A DNA stretch of 64,000 nucleotides from Diplosphaera chodatii (lineage: Eukaryota > Chlorophyta > Trebouxiophyceae > Prasiolales > Stichococcaceae): contig JAALGY010000054.1 of the NCBI GenBank assembly GCA_032358165.1, forward strand, positions 62,001 through 126,000, given 5' to 3'. The notes under the pieces are model-generated. The model ran no database searches. It was not told the origin of the DNA and worked only from the letters and a program-made list of their open reading frames with translations. Made by a program: the position numbers and the translations under genes. Position 1 is the stretch's first letter; each line of letters opens with the position of its first letter. Positions 53,755-64,000 of this stretch are shown here, one piece after another.

Positions 53755-56514
53755 TCAGTAGCCGTTGCCGTGGCGCGGCTTGACGGACTTCTTGTGGTCC
53801 TGCGGAGCGGGCAGCGGCAGCAATGTAAGCTGTGAACCTGGTAGCTACTGATTCACATCCAGTGCACAGACAGCGGGGCCGCTTCCAACTCGCTTCAGCA
53901 AGCTCAGCAGATGCCATGCATGCCAGCTGCAGCCGCATGGCGGCTGGGCACCCATCTCAGTGACTCTGCAGCAGCGGCGGCATGGCACACGCCTTGCAAC
54001 AAGCCTGACGCCGGCTGGCAGCACCGCCGCACCTTGTAGTAGTAGTCGTCGTCATCGTGGCCGTAGCCGTGCTTGCGGTTGTACTTCTTGCACTTCTTCA
54101 GGCAGCTGCGCCGCACCAGCAAGCTTGGTCAGGCAGCATCGCTGGCATGTCGGCATTCTAACCCAGAAGCAGGTGCATCTGCCCTCCGCTGTGGCTGTTG
54201 CCAGTAGCGCCGTCGCGCTACAGCATGAACCCTTCTACAGGGGGATGAGCATCTGCGACTGATCATGGGGAACGCCGGCAGCGCCGCACGCACTTGTTGG
54301 TCAGATCGAAGGTGGTGGGGCCGCTGCCGCCCGGCTTCACGGTGCCGGTCGCGATCTGCAGGATCCACACATGTGGATATCAGGCCGCTGAGGACGACTG
54401 TGACTGACTCAGCACGCGACTGCAGCATGGCAGTCGCGCCATGGCAATGCGCCAGTGCCGGCTGCCGCTCGCAGCACAGGCGGATCCCATGTCCTGCAGT
54501 CTGGCTGCGCAGCCTGTTGCTATATGCTGAAAGGGCCATGTCGCAGCGGCGGCCACGCACCAGGGCCTTAACGTCGTCTACCGTGACCTTGCCGTCGGTG
54601 AACGCCTTGGGCAGCGGCAGGAAGTAGCCCTGCGCGCCAGCCGGCAGCCGTCATTCAGTAGCGCTTCGGGGTTCCGAACGCCTCACAGCCCAAAGTCCCT
54701 CTCCAGCAGTTTCCTAGTCCTATGTCTGCGCTCTGGCAACGGCCGCAAAGCTCTCAGCACGCAGCCGGATTTGCCGAGGGCCGAATCTGCGGCGCACCGC
54801 AAAGGCGGAGGGCACGTCCTCGGGCGGGTTCAGCACCGCCAGCATCACCGACTGCTCGCACTCGTCGTTGAAGTACCAGTGCAGCCTGGGCGCCAGCACA
54901 GGCACAGTTGAGCGTGTCACAGGTGCTGCTGTGGCTGACACACCATGTTGCCCTGAGGACGATCATTCGATGTTGAAACCTGAAAGGGTGCTCCCGAGCA
55001 TCATGGGTGTGTATTGTGATGGCACGGCGCTCACTGGCTCTTGGGCGCGATGTGGGTGCTGTAGCTGTCCTTGCCCGCCTCGATGGTGTGCTCGATCTGC
55101 GCAGCGGCGGACGCCGGGCGTCAGCAGCGGTGCACACGTGATGGCAGCACGACACTGGTGTGTCCACGCCTGCGGCATGGCAGCTGCGGAGCACCCCTGT
55201 TGCGCATGCAGGAGGCAAAGCTGCTCACGATCTTGCCGTTGACGTACACGAACACCCGGGTCTTGCCCTTCACGGCGAAGAAGTACTCTGCAGCCCACGC
55301 AGCATGTCGCGTCAGGGAGTGCCACGCAGCAGGCGGTGCCGCAGTCGAGCCCATCAAAAGCTATAGAGGTCGATGCCAGGATGAGCTTCAGTCGTGAGTT
55401 GCAGCCATCAGGCATGCGCAGGTCAGCGTGCAGCAGACGGAACGTGTGCCCACACCTGCTGCATTGTTGTGGTAGTGCGGCACTGTTGCACTGCACGGCA
55501 GGGCGCACAGTCTCAGCGATGGCAACTCGCTTCACGTATCACATTCAGCTGCTGGGCCGCATAGTCACCAATCTCATCGAGCGGGTATCTGATGCGGCTG
55601 CAGCTGCAGCACCGAGTGCACCGCTGCAGCATCGCTGGTGTGCAGAGAGTCAGGGTGCGTGTGAGCACAGTCAGACTGTTGGTGGTGCCCTTCGGCAGGT
55701 GCCAAGGCCAGAGGCGCACTAGGAGCAGGGCCGGATGGAGAAGAGGTTGGAGCGGATGCCGGACGCTGCAGCACACAAGCGAGCCCCAGACTGAATCACA
55801 TGCTGCAGATAGGAGACCACACATGCATGATGCCAGATGCCAGGTGCAGCACCTCAACGCTCGGACCATTGCCGTGTGCCTTGCCGCTGGAAGCAGGCGT
55901 GCAGACACCATGTACATGCAAGATGATTGCAGGGGCAGCGGGCGGTCATGAGCCACTTGCACCAGCGGGGTACCGAGGACTAAGATTGGGACCAGTCGAA
56001 AATATCACAGCACTCACGCAGGTGGACGGGGCTGGTGTTGGGGATGGTGACTGTCGTGGTGGCGTTGGGGATCATGAACGTGAACCTGCAGGAGCCAAAG
56101 CTGCAGACATCAGCGATAGAGGCCCGGCCACGTTGCCATGCGAGGTTCCAACTGCCCTGCGCTCGCAACGAACTCGTATCTGGTCATCTGTGCCCGACCG
56201 CCGCCGCGCAACCAGCACAAGTGCACCAACCGATTGCTGCGACATCGTGTACTTCGCTTTGCGCGCGGTGCGGCGCTGCTGGACGCGATATGCTGATAGG
56301 TCTCTATCTGAAGAATGTAGACCATTAGCTTCACTGCATGATGCTGCAGCAAGTAGGAGGCTCATACGCACTTGTAAGCCGTCTCGTTGAAGCCCGAGAA
56401 CTTGCCGGCGTTGCCATCCTGGTTGGGCGGCGGCAGGGCCTGCGCGGCGGCCCCGGATGCGGCCACCAGGCACGCCACCGCCACGAACACAACGGCGGCC
56501 ACGGACCGCGCCAT
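53755..56514 (-). CDS. Secreted germin-like cupin, copy D
   Basis: Eleven exons sum to 249 aa, start 56514, stop 53755-53757. Signal peptide MARSVAAVVFVAVACLVAAS, then NQDGNAGKFSGFNETAYK. A SNLFSIRPCS exon (55765-55720) precedes PHYHNNAA and EYFFAVKGKTRVFVYVNG, again H-x-H-x4-E-x6-G; here the cupin exon is split by an extra intron (55288-55455) absent from A, B and C. The later ligand is in QLHWYFNDECE. After TFDLTN come NCLKKCKKYNRKHGYGH, four Asp, YYYK and a final exon DHKKSVKPRHGNGY. Together with E and F it forms a subgroup with LHW(Y/F) and the split exon. Confidence 0.85.
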
Positions 56515-57028
56515 CGCAGCTGGGCGCTGTAGCGGCTGTCTGTGTGGGTTGCAGCGTAGCAGGAGGTGATGTGAGCGGAGAGTGCAGTTCTGTGTGCGTC
56601 CGGAAAGCGCGTCAAGGGGTGATCACAGCACGTGACGGTGGGGCGTCCTGCTTACATCAGCCGTCCTTTCAGGCTGCACGAAAGGCGCAAGGGACCGGCA
56701 CCGATCCTGCAACGGGATCATCAAGCAGGCAATGCACTTGGAACTCCAGCAAAGCAAACAGAGCAGCCGAATCAATGCTGCTGCTGCTGCTGCTGCTGCG
56801 GCAGCGCATTGCGCTGACGACGGTATCAATGATATTGCCAAAAACCAGAGCGGCCAGTCCAAAATCTAGTGTATCACTGTCGGTCATCAAATCTATCAAA
56901 GCAAACGAGTGTGTACTTCAGCGAGCCGCAGTTCTGTAGTCACCATCGATTCTGATGTCATCAGCGCGGCGCAATCTGCCGCCGTTGATCGGCCACGCCC
57001 ACTTCTGTATGGTGGACTTCACGTACCT
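56515..57028. other. Spacer between cupin D and cupin E
   Basis: About 510 bases with no recognised gene. It includes a (CTG)8-type run near 56776-56799. Confidence 0.5.
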
Positions 57029-59712
57029 TCAATACTTGCCCTTGCCGCTGCCCTTCTTGGTAGGCGTCTTGTGACCCTGCAGATAGAATCGGCAAGTTGA
57101 AGTGAGCAGCGAGCATCACATCGGACATGGTTCTCTGCAGCAGCACGGGGTGATGTACTGCCGGGGTTGCCCAAAGGCACGGCAACGTCGTCAACTGGCA
57201 CTGCAGCAGGCCAGGGTGATGGGATGCTTGACTGTTCAGCCCACAACATGTTGCGCATGAAGAAAGCATGATCCACACACCTTGTAGCCCTTGCTGTGGC
57301 TGTTCTTCTTGCACTTCTTCAGGCAGCTGCGCAGCACGCAGGATGATTAGGTTTAGCCAGCGTCAGCGGCACCCAGCCAGCCGAATGGGTCTCACTACGA
57401 ACCACCAGCAGCAGCACTGCGGCGGCCAGCCTGCCCAAGAGATACAGGTGACAGCATGGCTACTTCCCATCATCAGCAGCGCCGCACCTGTTGGTCAGGT
57501 CGAAGGCGATGGGACCGCTGCCCGCCGGCTTGACCGTACCAGTCTTGATCTGTGGAGAGGATCACAGCGGACACTCAGCCGTGAGCAACAGGGACCGGGC
57601 GTCGAGTGCGTGACGACCATGCCGTGGCTGTTGCATCGCAGCAGGACCTGGCCAAGACCTGCAGAAGTGACCGGGTTGACTATGGCGCAGCAGCTTGCAG
57701 TGAGGGACCACTCGTTGCGCACCAGCTTGCGGACGTCAGCGGCCGTCATCCTGCCGTCGGTGAACGCCCTGGGCAGCGGCGTGAAGTAGCCCTGTAGCAC
57801 CACAGGGCACCGACAGTGAGTCCATGCTCGCTGGCGCTCCTGTGTGGGGCGTCAAGCGAATGCGCTGGCATGCTCGCCGGCATGTGCGGCGCATGGCATG
57901 GCGGGATGCTGCTGGAGCACGCTGTGAGGCGACACTACAGGGTGGGGCGCGTCGCACCGCGAAGGCGGAGGGCACGTCCTCGGGCGGGTTGAGCACCGCC
58001 AGCATGACCGACCGCTCGCACCCGTCGTTGAAGTACCAGTGCAGCCTGGATGCGGGGCACAGCAAGGTGCAGTCAGTGGGCAGGCGCCGCCTGCAGGTGG
58101 TGCCTATTGGCAGCCTGCTGTCTGCGCTGCTTGCACATGGTAGCGACACGGCAGTGCAGGCGTCACAGTGGCAGAGCTAGAAGTGAACCATGGTGCTGCG
58201 GTCTGATGTGACTCACTGGCCCTTGGGCGCGATGTGGGTGCTGTAGGAGTTGGCACCCGCTGCGACGGTGTGCTCGACTTGCAGTGGATGTCAGCTGTCA
58301 GGCGTCCGTCCCTGCTGAACTCACGACCTGCGTGACTGCTCAGCATACTGCTACGTATGCGAGCTCAGGCATTTGCGCACGAGGCGGCTGTGATGCTGTT
58401 CACCAGCTTTCCGTTGACGTATACGAACACCTTGGTCTTGCCCCGCACCGCGAAGAAGTACTCTGCAGACAATGCAACAGCATTCTGGGTAGCTGGTGCG
58501 TGGCATGCGGCAAGGTGGCCATCGCAGGCGGCTGTGTGTAGAGCCTTAGCCTTAGCCACAGATAGCAGAGCAGGGCGGATGGCAGGTGCAGGCCAGTGCC
58601 GGTGCAAGGAGGCATGCAGCATGGCAGGGGCTGATCTCGCACCTGCTGCATTTGCGTGGTAGTGGGGCACAGTCGCACTGCGCAGCACAACACAGCGTCC
58701 ATCAGCTCAACAGACAAAGTGCCCAGCGCAGGCTGATCAGCTAACCCGTGCACTGATGCAGCATGGAACTGGCCAACACCGCTAGGCTGCAGCACTGCAG
58801 CAGGCGCGATCAGCACCAGTACATGGAATGCAGTGCAGGGTGGGTATTTCCCCCAGATCAGCACAGCAGGTCCTGCTGGTGATGTCAGCGAGTGCTTACT
58901 AGGAGCACGGCCGGATGGAGAAGAGGTTGGACTTGATGCCTGCAGCTGCATGTAATATCAATATCAGTAATAGCAAGCGGACATGTCATCATGGGGCAGA
59001 CTGCTCAGGACATGTGGCTGGGGCTTGAGGCTGAAGATGCCAGGTGCAGCACAGCAGAACAGCCTTTACGCAGCACGCACCGCATCTGGAGTGCAGACCA
59101 GTTGGACAAGCATGCGGATGAGGATGGTCACTGGAGCAGCGCGTGCACGTAGGCCAACTGCATCTGGCCGAGCACTGTGGTACAGTTTGGTGACGAGGTG
59201 ACGACTCACGCAGGTGGACGGGGCTGGTGTTGGGGACGGTGGCGGTCGTGGTGGCGTTGGGCAGCGTGAGCTTGAACCTGCGTAGATCGGCGATGCTGCC
59301 TCGGACCAGCTGCTGGGAGCGTTGCTGACAGTGCACCTCGTGCTGACATCACGTCACCAACAGACAGGTGCCACTGCCGCTGCTCAAATGGCAGCAGCGC
59401 ACCACAGCTGTGACGCGACGTCAGCAACATGGCCGTCCTTGCTCGGGTGCACTGTGCTGGTAGACCCAGCTCAGGCCATAGGACCAGGGCACAGATCAGG
59501 CATCATCGGCGGAGCATGATGATCGTGGCGCACCTGTAGGCCGCGGCGTCGAAGCCGGAGAACTTGCCGGCGTCGCCATCCAGGTTTGGCGGCGTCAGGC
59601 CCGCCGGCGGCGGTGCAGCGGCCTCGGCTCGCCGCTCAGCAATGCCCTGCGCTGTCGTACCAGATGCGAAGGCCAGACACAGCAGGGCGCTGACGACAAT
59701 TGCGGATGCCAT
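57029..59712 (-). CDS. Secreted germin-like cupin, copy E (possible splice-site lesion)
   Basis: Same eleven-exon plan as copy D; start 59712, stop 57029-57031. Signal peptide MASAIVVSALLCLAFASG. It has KSNLFSIRPCS, PHYHANAA with EYFFAVRGKTKVFVYVNG, QLHWYFNDGCE, and after FDLTN the tail CLKKCKKNSHSKGYK followed by GHKTPTKKGSGKGKY. The acidic run of copy D is missing. The exon that starts ATCGAGCACACC in D is here preceded by CTGCAA instead of CTGCAG. The nearest AG lies one base later and would shift the frame, and all in-phase upstream AGs carry a TGA. So the copy either uses an AA acceptor, is mutated, or the base is a sequencing error. Everything else is intact. Confidence 0.75.
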
Positions 59713-60574
59713 AGCTGATGTGAGCGAGTGAAGGTGAACGAAAGCTTTTAGGATGTGCAGGAAGAGAGGGTGTGCAGCGGAGAGTGCAAGATGGGGCCAG
59801 TGGGTGCGGCTGTGAGCTCTTAAAGGCGATCTCAGATCACGTTGTCATCAGACGGCATGACGTGAGGTTTGGGCCTCTATCTGCCTCACATTAGCGGCCT
59901 TACAGCAGGCGATACGGTCTGACGAGAGTCCGCACAAGCAATGTCAGCCCTGCATGAGGCCATAAAGCGAGGCATGGTCTCAGGTGACGCTGTAGCAAAA
60001 GCAGCTACCAGCTGACTGCAGCTATGGGTGCGCACAGCAATGATCGAAATGGGTGATGAGCGCCCATGCTCGCAGCAGCAGGAACAGCAGATGCGATGTT
60101 TTACATGCTTGCGACAAAGTGGTGAACGGCGCAACGAAGGAACAGGTGCTAGTAAGTATCCCTGCAGGCCAGCAATCATCTCGCTCCCAAGGGCGTGGCA
60201 CGTATTGACCAGCAGTGCGTGGGTCATGTATATCACGTAGTGTGTCAGTTCATGGTACCCAGTTCAGGCTGGCCATTGCGGGCCACTGCTATCCTCTGGC
60301 TTCTGCGCTGCGGCCGGGCCCCTTGCCGCGGCATTGCTGCTGCCGTTCCCCTCTACCCGCCATCACCTCAGTCGTCATACTGCAGCCAGGTTCACAGTGC
60401 ATGTGGCACTTGTTGATCACCAAGCAACAGCAGCAGCAGCAGTGGCAGCGGCGTGTTCATTTGGCAGCATCAGCAGCGGGCGCGGGCCGCCCGCCGCAGC
60501 GCACAGCAGGAGCAGCGCGGCAGGTGCTCTGGCCAGGGTGCGCAGCGCAGGATGCAGGAAGCGGCTGCGCTCAC
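59713..60574. other. Spacer between cupin E and cupin F, with the uncertain end of F
   Basis: Contains the cupin E promoter and, somewhere, the last exon of cupin F. A possible last exon is 60286-60250 (reads WPAMASLNWVP then stop after a CAG acceptor), but it resembles none of the other tails. A CAG run lies at 60424-60442. Confidence 0.35.
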
Positions 60575-63569
60575 CCCGTAGGGGATGACGTCGACGTCCA
60601 TGTTGCCCTTGTAGCCGCCGTGGCCGTGGCGCTTCTTGAAGCACCGCTTTGCGCACCTGCACAGGCGACTCTCACAGCGCTGGACGGTCAGATCCGCACC
60701 CACAGGACCCGCCAAAGCGTGCTCACATCACAGGTCCGGCGCCATGCCACAACCCCGTGCCCTACAGACTGCAGTCCATCTGACAGCTGTGCAAGCTTTG
60801 AGCAGCGCGCCACATTGGCATGCTGCAAACACGCACTTGTCGGCCAGCGCGAAGGCGGCCGGGGTGCCGGTCACGGTCGGCGTCACGGTCGCGATCTGCG
60901 GAACAGCCGGCAGGACATAAGCAAAACACAGAGCGGCGCAGTGTATCTGCAGCGCCGCTTCTCGTGCCAGGACATCACCACCGTCAGGGCTGGCCCAAAC
61001 AGCAGGCTGTGCGGTGGCTGACGTGCGACACAGCGTCCGCCATGCACAGATGGCGCCATGATCAAAAGAGTGAGTCTGGTGGCGAGGCTGCATGCATGGA
61101 AGCAGACTGTTGCTGGTGAGTTCACGGAGGCGAGAACAAGCGCACCAGCTTCGCCACATCCGCCGCTTTCACCGTCAGGTCAGTGAACGGCTTTGGGGGG
61201 TTGAAGTAGCCCTGCGGGCATAGCAATGACCATGTGCGACGCAGCCTCAGTTGTTGAGTGATCCCAGCAGTGCTGGCACTGCAGCCGCTGCTGACGTGAT
61301 GTCAGCCAAGAAGGTAAAGCAAAGCAAAGCACCAGGATCGCTGACAGGATGCAGGACTACAGGGTGGGGTCGGGGGGCGTACGAAGAAGCCGGGGCCGCC
61401 GGGGCCCGGGTTCAGGATCGACAGGATGGCCGCCTGCTCGCACTCGTCGTTCACGAACCAGTGCACTGCGCGTGGGAACAGCGCCACACGTCATGTCAGC
61501 AGGCAACCGCATCAGCGACACCACTGCAGCAAAACCGCACCAGTGGTGAGGGCACGCCAACAGGATGGTGTGCAGGCGAGGCCAAGGGGCAGACATGTGT
61601 ACAATGTGAGCAGCATGACAGGCATGCGCCTGAGAGGTCATCTGCTCACGGTTGCTGCGGGGGGCGACGTGCGTCTTGACGCTCTTCGAGTTGGCGGCAA
61701 GCGTGTTCTTGACCTGCACCAGACGAAGTCAACCTTTTCTTGTCCACATCTGCGGTCAGTCTTGAAGCTGCCATACTGTCGCAGCAGTGGCTGCTACCGG
61801 CGGAACTGCTGCTGCTGCTGCTGCCCAACAGATCTTCATGCAAATGCGCCCCGTCTCTTAGCACGGCAGCCAGCCTGGGCTTTCACCACCATCGTGATGC
61901 ACAATGGTCATTCAACTGCAGCACCAAGATTCCGCATCTGCTGCTCCGAAGCTATGCCGCCGCAGCATCCGTCGCAGATGCCAAATGCTTGTCACATGCA
62001 TCGCTCCGCGCGCATGTGACACCCAGCCATGCAGCTGCTGACGGCCGCCGCACCAGGATGCCGCCGTTGTAGACGTACACAATCGGCTTGCCCTGGACGC
62101 CGATGAACTTCTCTGCACATGCCAGGCGTGCCAGGGCTTCGGGCTTAGAGGCAATGTCAGTTCGGCTACAGCCATCTGATGCGTCCGCACAAAGGGTTGT
62201 GCAGCCATGCTGGCTCCGTGCACAGCAGCACAGCATGCAGCAGGCGGAGGGGCGGCGCATCCGCCCTGCCATCTCAGGAGGAGTCAAGGCGCATCTGACC
62301 TGCGCTGTTGGGGTGGAAGTGCGGCACCGTGCCCCTGCATCGCAGGTGACATGCCGCCGGTCAGAGCGGTATTATTGAGATGGCGTGTGTCGGTGCGGCC
62401 GGGTCGGCGTGCCTGGCTGCACCGGGCTGGGGGCTGCTGCCGGGCGGCTGTCGGCCCAAAGCATGCAGCAATGGTGGGGTCGCAGCGGCTGCGAGGGGTG
62501 CCTGACGGCAGGGTTTTGGTGGCTGCGGGGTGACAACGCTGACCGGGTACACGGCTGGTTGCGCGCCGCTGCATCTGCATAGCACGTCTTCTGCTGCTGT
62601 GCGGCGGTGCGTGTGGACAGCACATACAGGAGGGGGAGTGAAGAGGACGGGCACTGGGGCAGAGGCGCACGAGAAGCATGGAGGGATGCTGAAGAGGCGA
62701 CCGACGAGGCCCGTTCCTGCAGAAGGGTCAGCGGTGGGCTTACAAGAGCCGAGGCAGGAAGCGACACGGATGCATATTGACAAGACTCCTCCGATGGCTG
62801 GAATCTACTGTTGGCACGCAGGGAACGAGGGAAGTGACAGCTGGACTCCAGCTGGCACTGCTCCAGGCTGTTGAAGTGCCGGTACCCAGTGAGACCGGGA
62901 ACAGGGCTAGGCAGAACTGCAAGGTGCTCATGTGCAGTACAGAACAGCCCCAGCAAGCATGGGCACCAGAAGGGCATTGCCACAAGTCACAGGTGTGTGT
63001 CATGTTCATCATCATCACACAGGCTTGCGCAGTTGGCTGTGCCCAAACCTCACGCACCGACGAAGGCTGCGGAGTTGTCGGCGACAGTGGCGTTGCTGCC
63101 CTTGGGCGGGAACACGTAGTTGAACCTGCGCAAGGGAATATGCAGGGCTGAAGCGCGTAGGTCGCCGTGGTAGGTTTGCACCAAGGTTGTTGCGCTCTAT
63201 CCTCCTGCAATCCAGGGCGATGCACCACGCACAGTGCCACACATCGTACAATGTTCCGTAGAACAGCGCTATACAGGGCTGGACAGGCATCTGTGGCAAG
63301 CGTCGCGCTGTGCGCTGCAAGGGGATCGCCCTTGATACCAGCTAATCATTGGCATCCGACACGCTCGGCACCGTCTGCCGTTGCGATGCTCCAAACGAAG
63401 CAGCTTGCAGCGATGCATGGGGCACTCACAGGTAGGCTGAGCTGTTGTAGGTGGATGTGACGTTGTCCAGGGCATCCACCGGCTTGGGGGTGGCCTGCCC
63501 GAAGGCGCCCGACAGACCCGCCAGGCAGATTGCGACGGCCAGCACGAGGGGCAGCGCACGGATCGCCAT
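60575..63569 (-). CDS. Secreted germin-like cupin, copy F (3' end unresolved)
   Basis: Signal peptide MAIRALPLVLAVAICLAG at 63569. Exons seen include 63569-63430, 63125-63058, 62716-62671 (GRLFSIPPCFS, the counterpart of SNLFSIRPCS), the split cupin pair with PHFHPNSA and EKFIGVQGKPIVYVYNG, an LHWFVNDECE exon, YFNPPKPFTD, and IATVTPTVTGTPAAFALADK. The C-x3-C exon 60656-60575 reads KCAKRCFKKRHGHGGYKG and ends IPYG at a GTGAGC donor. All metal ligands are present. The final exon was not found with confidence; reading through the donor would give a stop at 60470. It is the most diverged of the D-E-F group. Confidence 0.75.
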
Positions 63570-64000
63570 GGCTGCGAACAGAGTGCTCAAAAGGTCAGAA
63601 CCACAAGAACACCGCTTGCAGCTTGGTCCTTGCAGCCAAGTCTGTGCGACTGCGGGGACGGGAATGTGCTCTTTCGCACACACGTGCCTCGGACGTGGCA
63701 CAGCTGTGCGATGCAGGCACACCGTACAGATGAAGGCAGCAGAGTTTACAACCTTCCATGCCGTGAAACTGCAGCAGCTCACCATGCTGAGGCGCTGGCT
63801 GGCTGGCTTGCTACAAGACTGGTAGCGCTGGCGTGTGTTCCAGTGCGTGCCGCAGGCGGTGGCCCCGCTGCATGCTCGGCACACATCTGTGACGCTGCGG
63901 CAGCACCGCCACCCGCGCCCCAGACGGAGCGAGCCAGCAGCTCCCCAGGCTGCTGTGCTTGTGCCCGACAGTCTGCCGTCGCTGGGCTGCACCGCCTGCC
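63570..64000. other. Upstream region of cupin F
   Basis: Open frames here do not resemble any protein and lie upstream of a good signal-peptide start. Likely promoter and 5' UTR of cupin F. Confidence 0.45.

Noticed and set aside
43574..63569. Pherophorin or other hydroxyproline-rich wall protein family
   Set aside because: Only copy A has a proline run. All six share the cupin H-x-H/E/H ligands and exon plan, so germin-like cupin is the better call.

Overview
The window is nuclear DNA of a green alga, most likely a core chlorophyte of the Chlorella/Coccomyxa (trebouxiophyte) type. It is GC-rich. Genes are broken into many short exons by spliceosomal introns whose donors are mostly GTGCG or GTGAG. 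There is a eukaryotic tRNA-Val, and the gene set is that of a photosynthetic eukaryote: sucrose-phosphate synthase, an ELIP-type light-stress protein and an SBP-box transcription factor. There are no operons, CRISPR arrays, insertion sequences or phage genes. All gene models were spliced by eye from protein homology, splice signals and reading-frame arithmetic. Spans are good to a few bases where the phases close, but no transcript data were available.

Layout, left to right. (1) Bases 48-12030, minus: sucrose-phosphate synthase (SPS), about 32 exons, possibly continuing off the left edge. (2) Bases 12480-17653, plus: PPi-dependent phosphofructokinase, catalytic (beta) type, 16 exons, 576 aa, head-to-head with SPS across about 450 bp. 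Two of its introns carry decayed copies of the exon that follows. (3) Bases 18604-20596, minus: ELIP-like three-helix protein, 202 aa. (4) Bases 21243-23937, plus: Fes1/HspBP1-type Hsp70 nucleotide exchange factor, 340 aa, head-to-head with the ELIP. (5) Bases 25372-29095, plus: SBP-domain transcription factor with a 26-glutamine tract. (6) Bases 30220-32192, minus: protein with a C-terminal J domain. (7) Bases 32617-32688: tRNA-Val(UAC). (8) Bases 33207-34056, plus: small hydrophilic protein, 103 aa, unrecognised. (9) Bases 34443-42480, minus: ORC3, 18 exons, about 1150 aa, with long alanine-rich inserts and a charged tail. (10) Bases 43574-63569, minus: a head-to-tail array of six related secreted cupin (germin-like) genes, called A to F here.

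The cupin array is the most unusual feature. All six copies start with a signal peptide. All keep the germin metal-ligand pattern (H-x-H, E and a later H), and all end in a C-x3-C motif. That motif is followed by a copy-specific tail: polyproline in A, Lys/His then an Asp run in B, C and D, and Lys/Gly-rich in E and F. I know of no germin-like family with such a tail.

Other points: five well-supported GC-AG introns; two long hairpins inside SPS introns; one cupin copy (E) with an apparently destroyed splice acceptor; and two divergent gene pairs that make functional sense, SPS/PFP for sucrose and hexose-phosphate metabolism and ELIP/Fes1 for stress.
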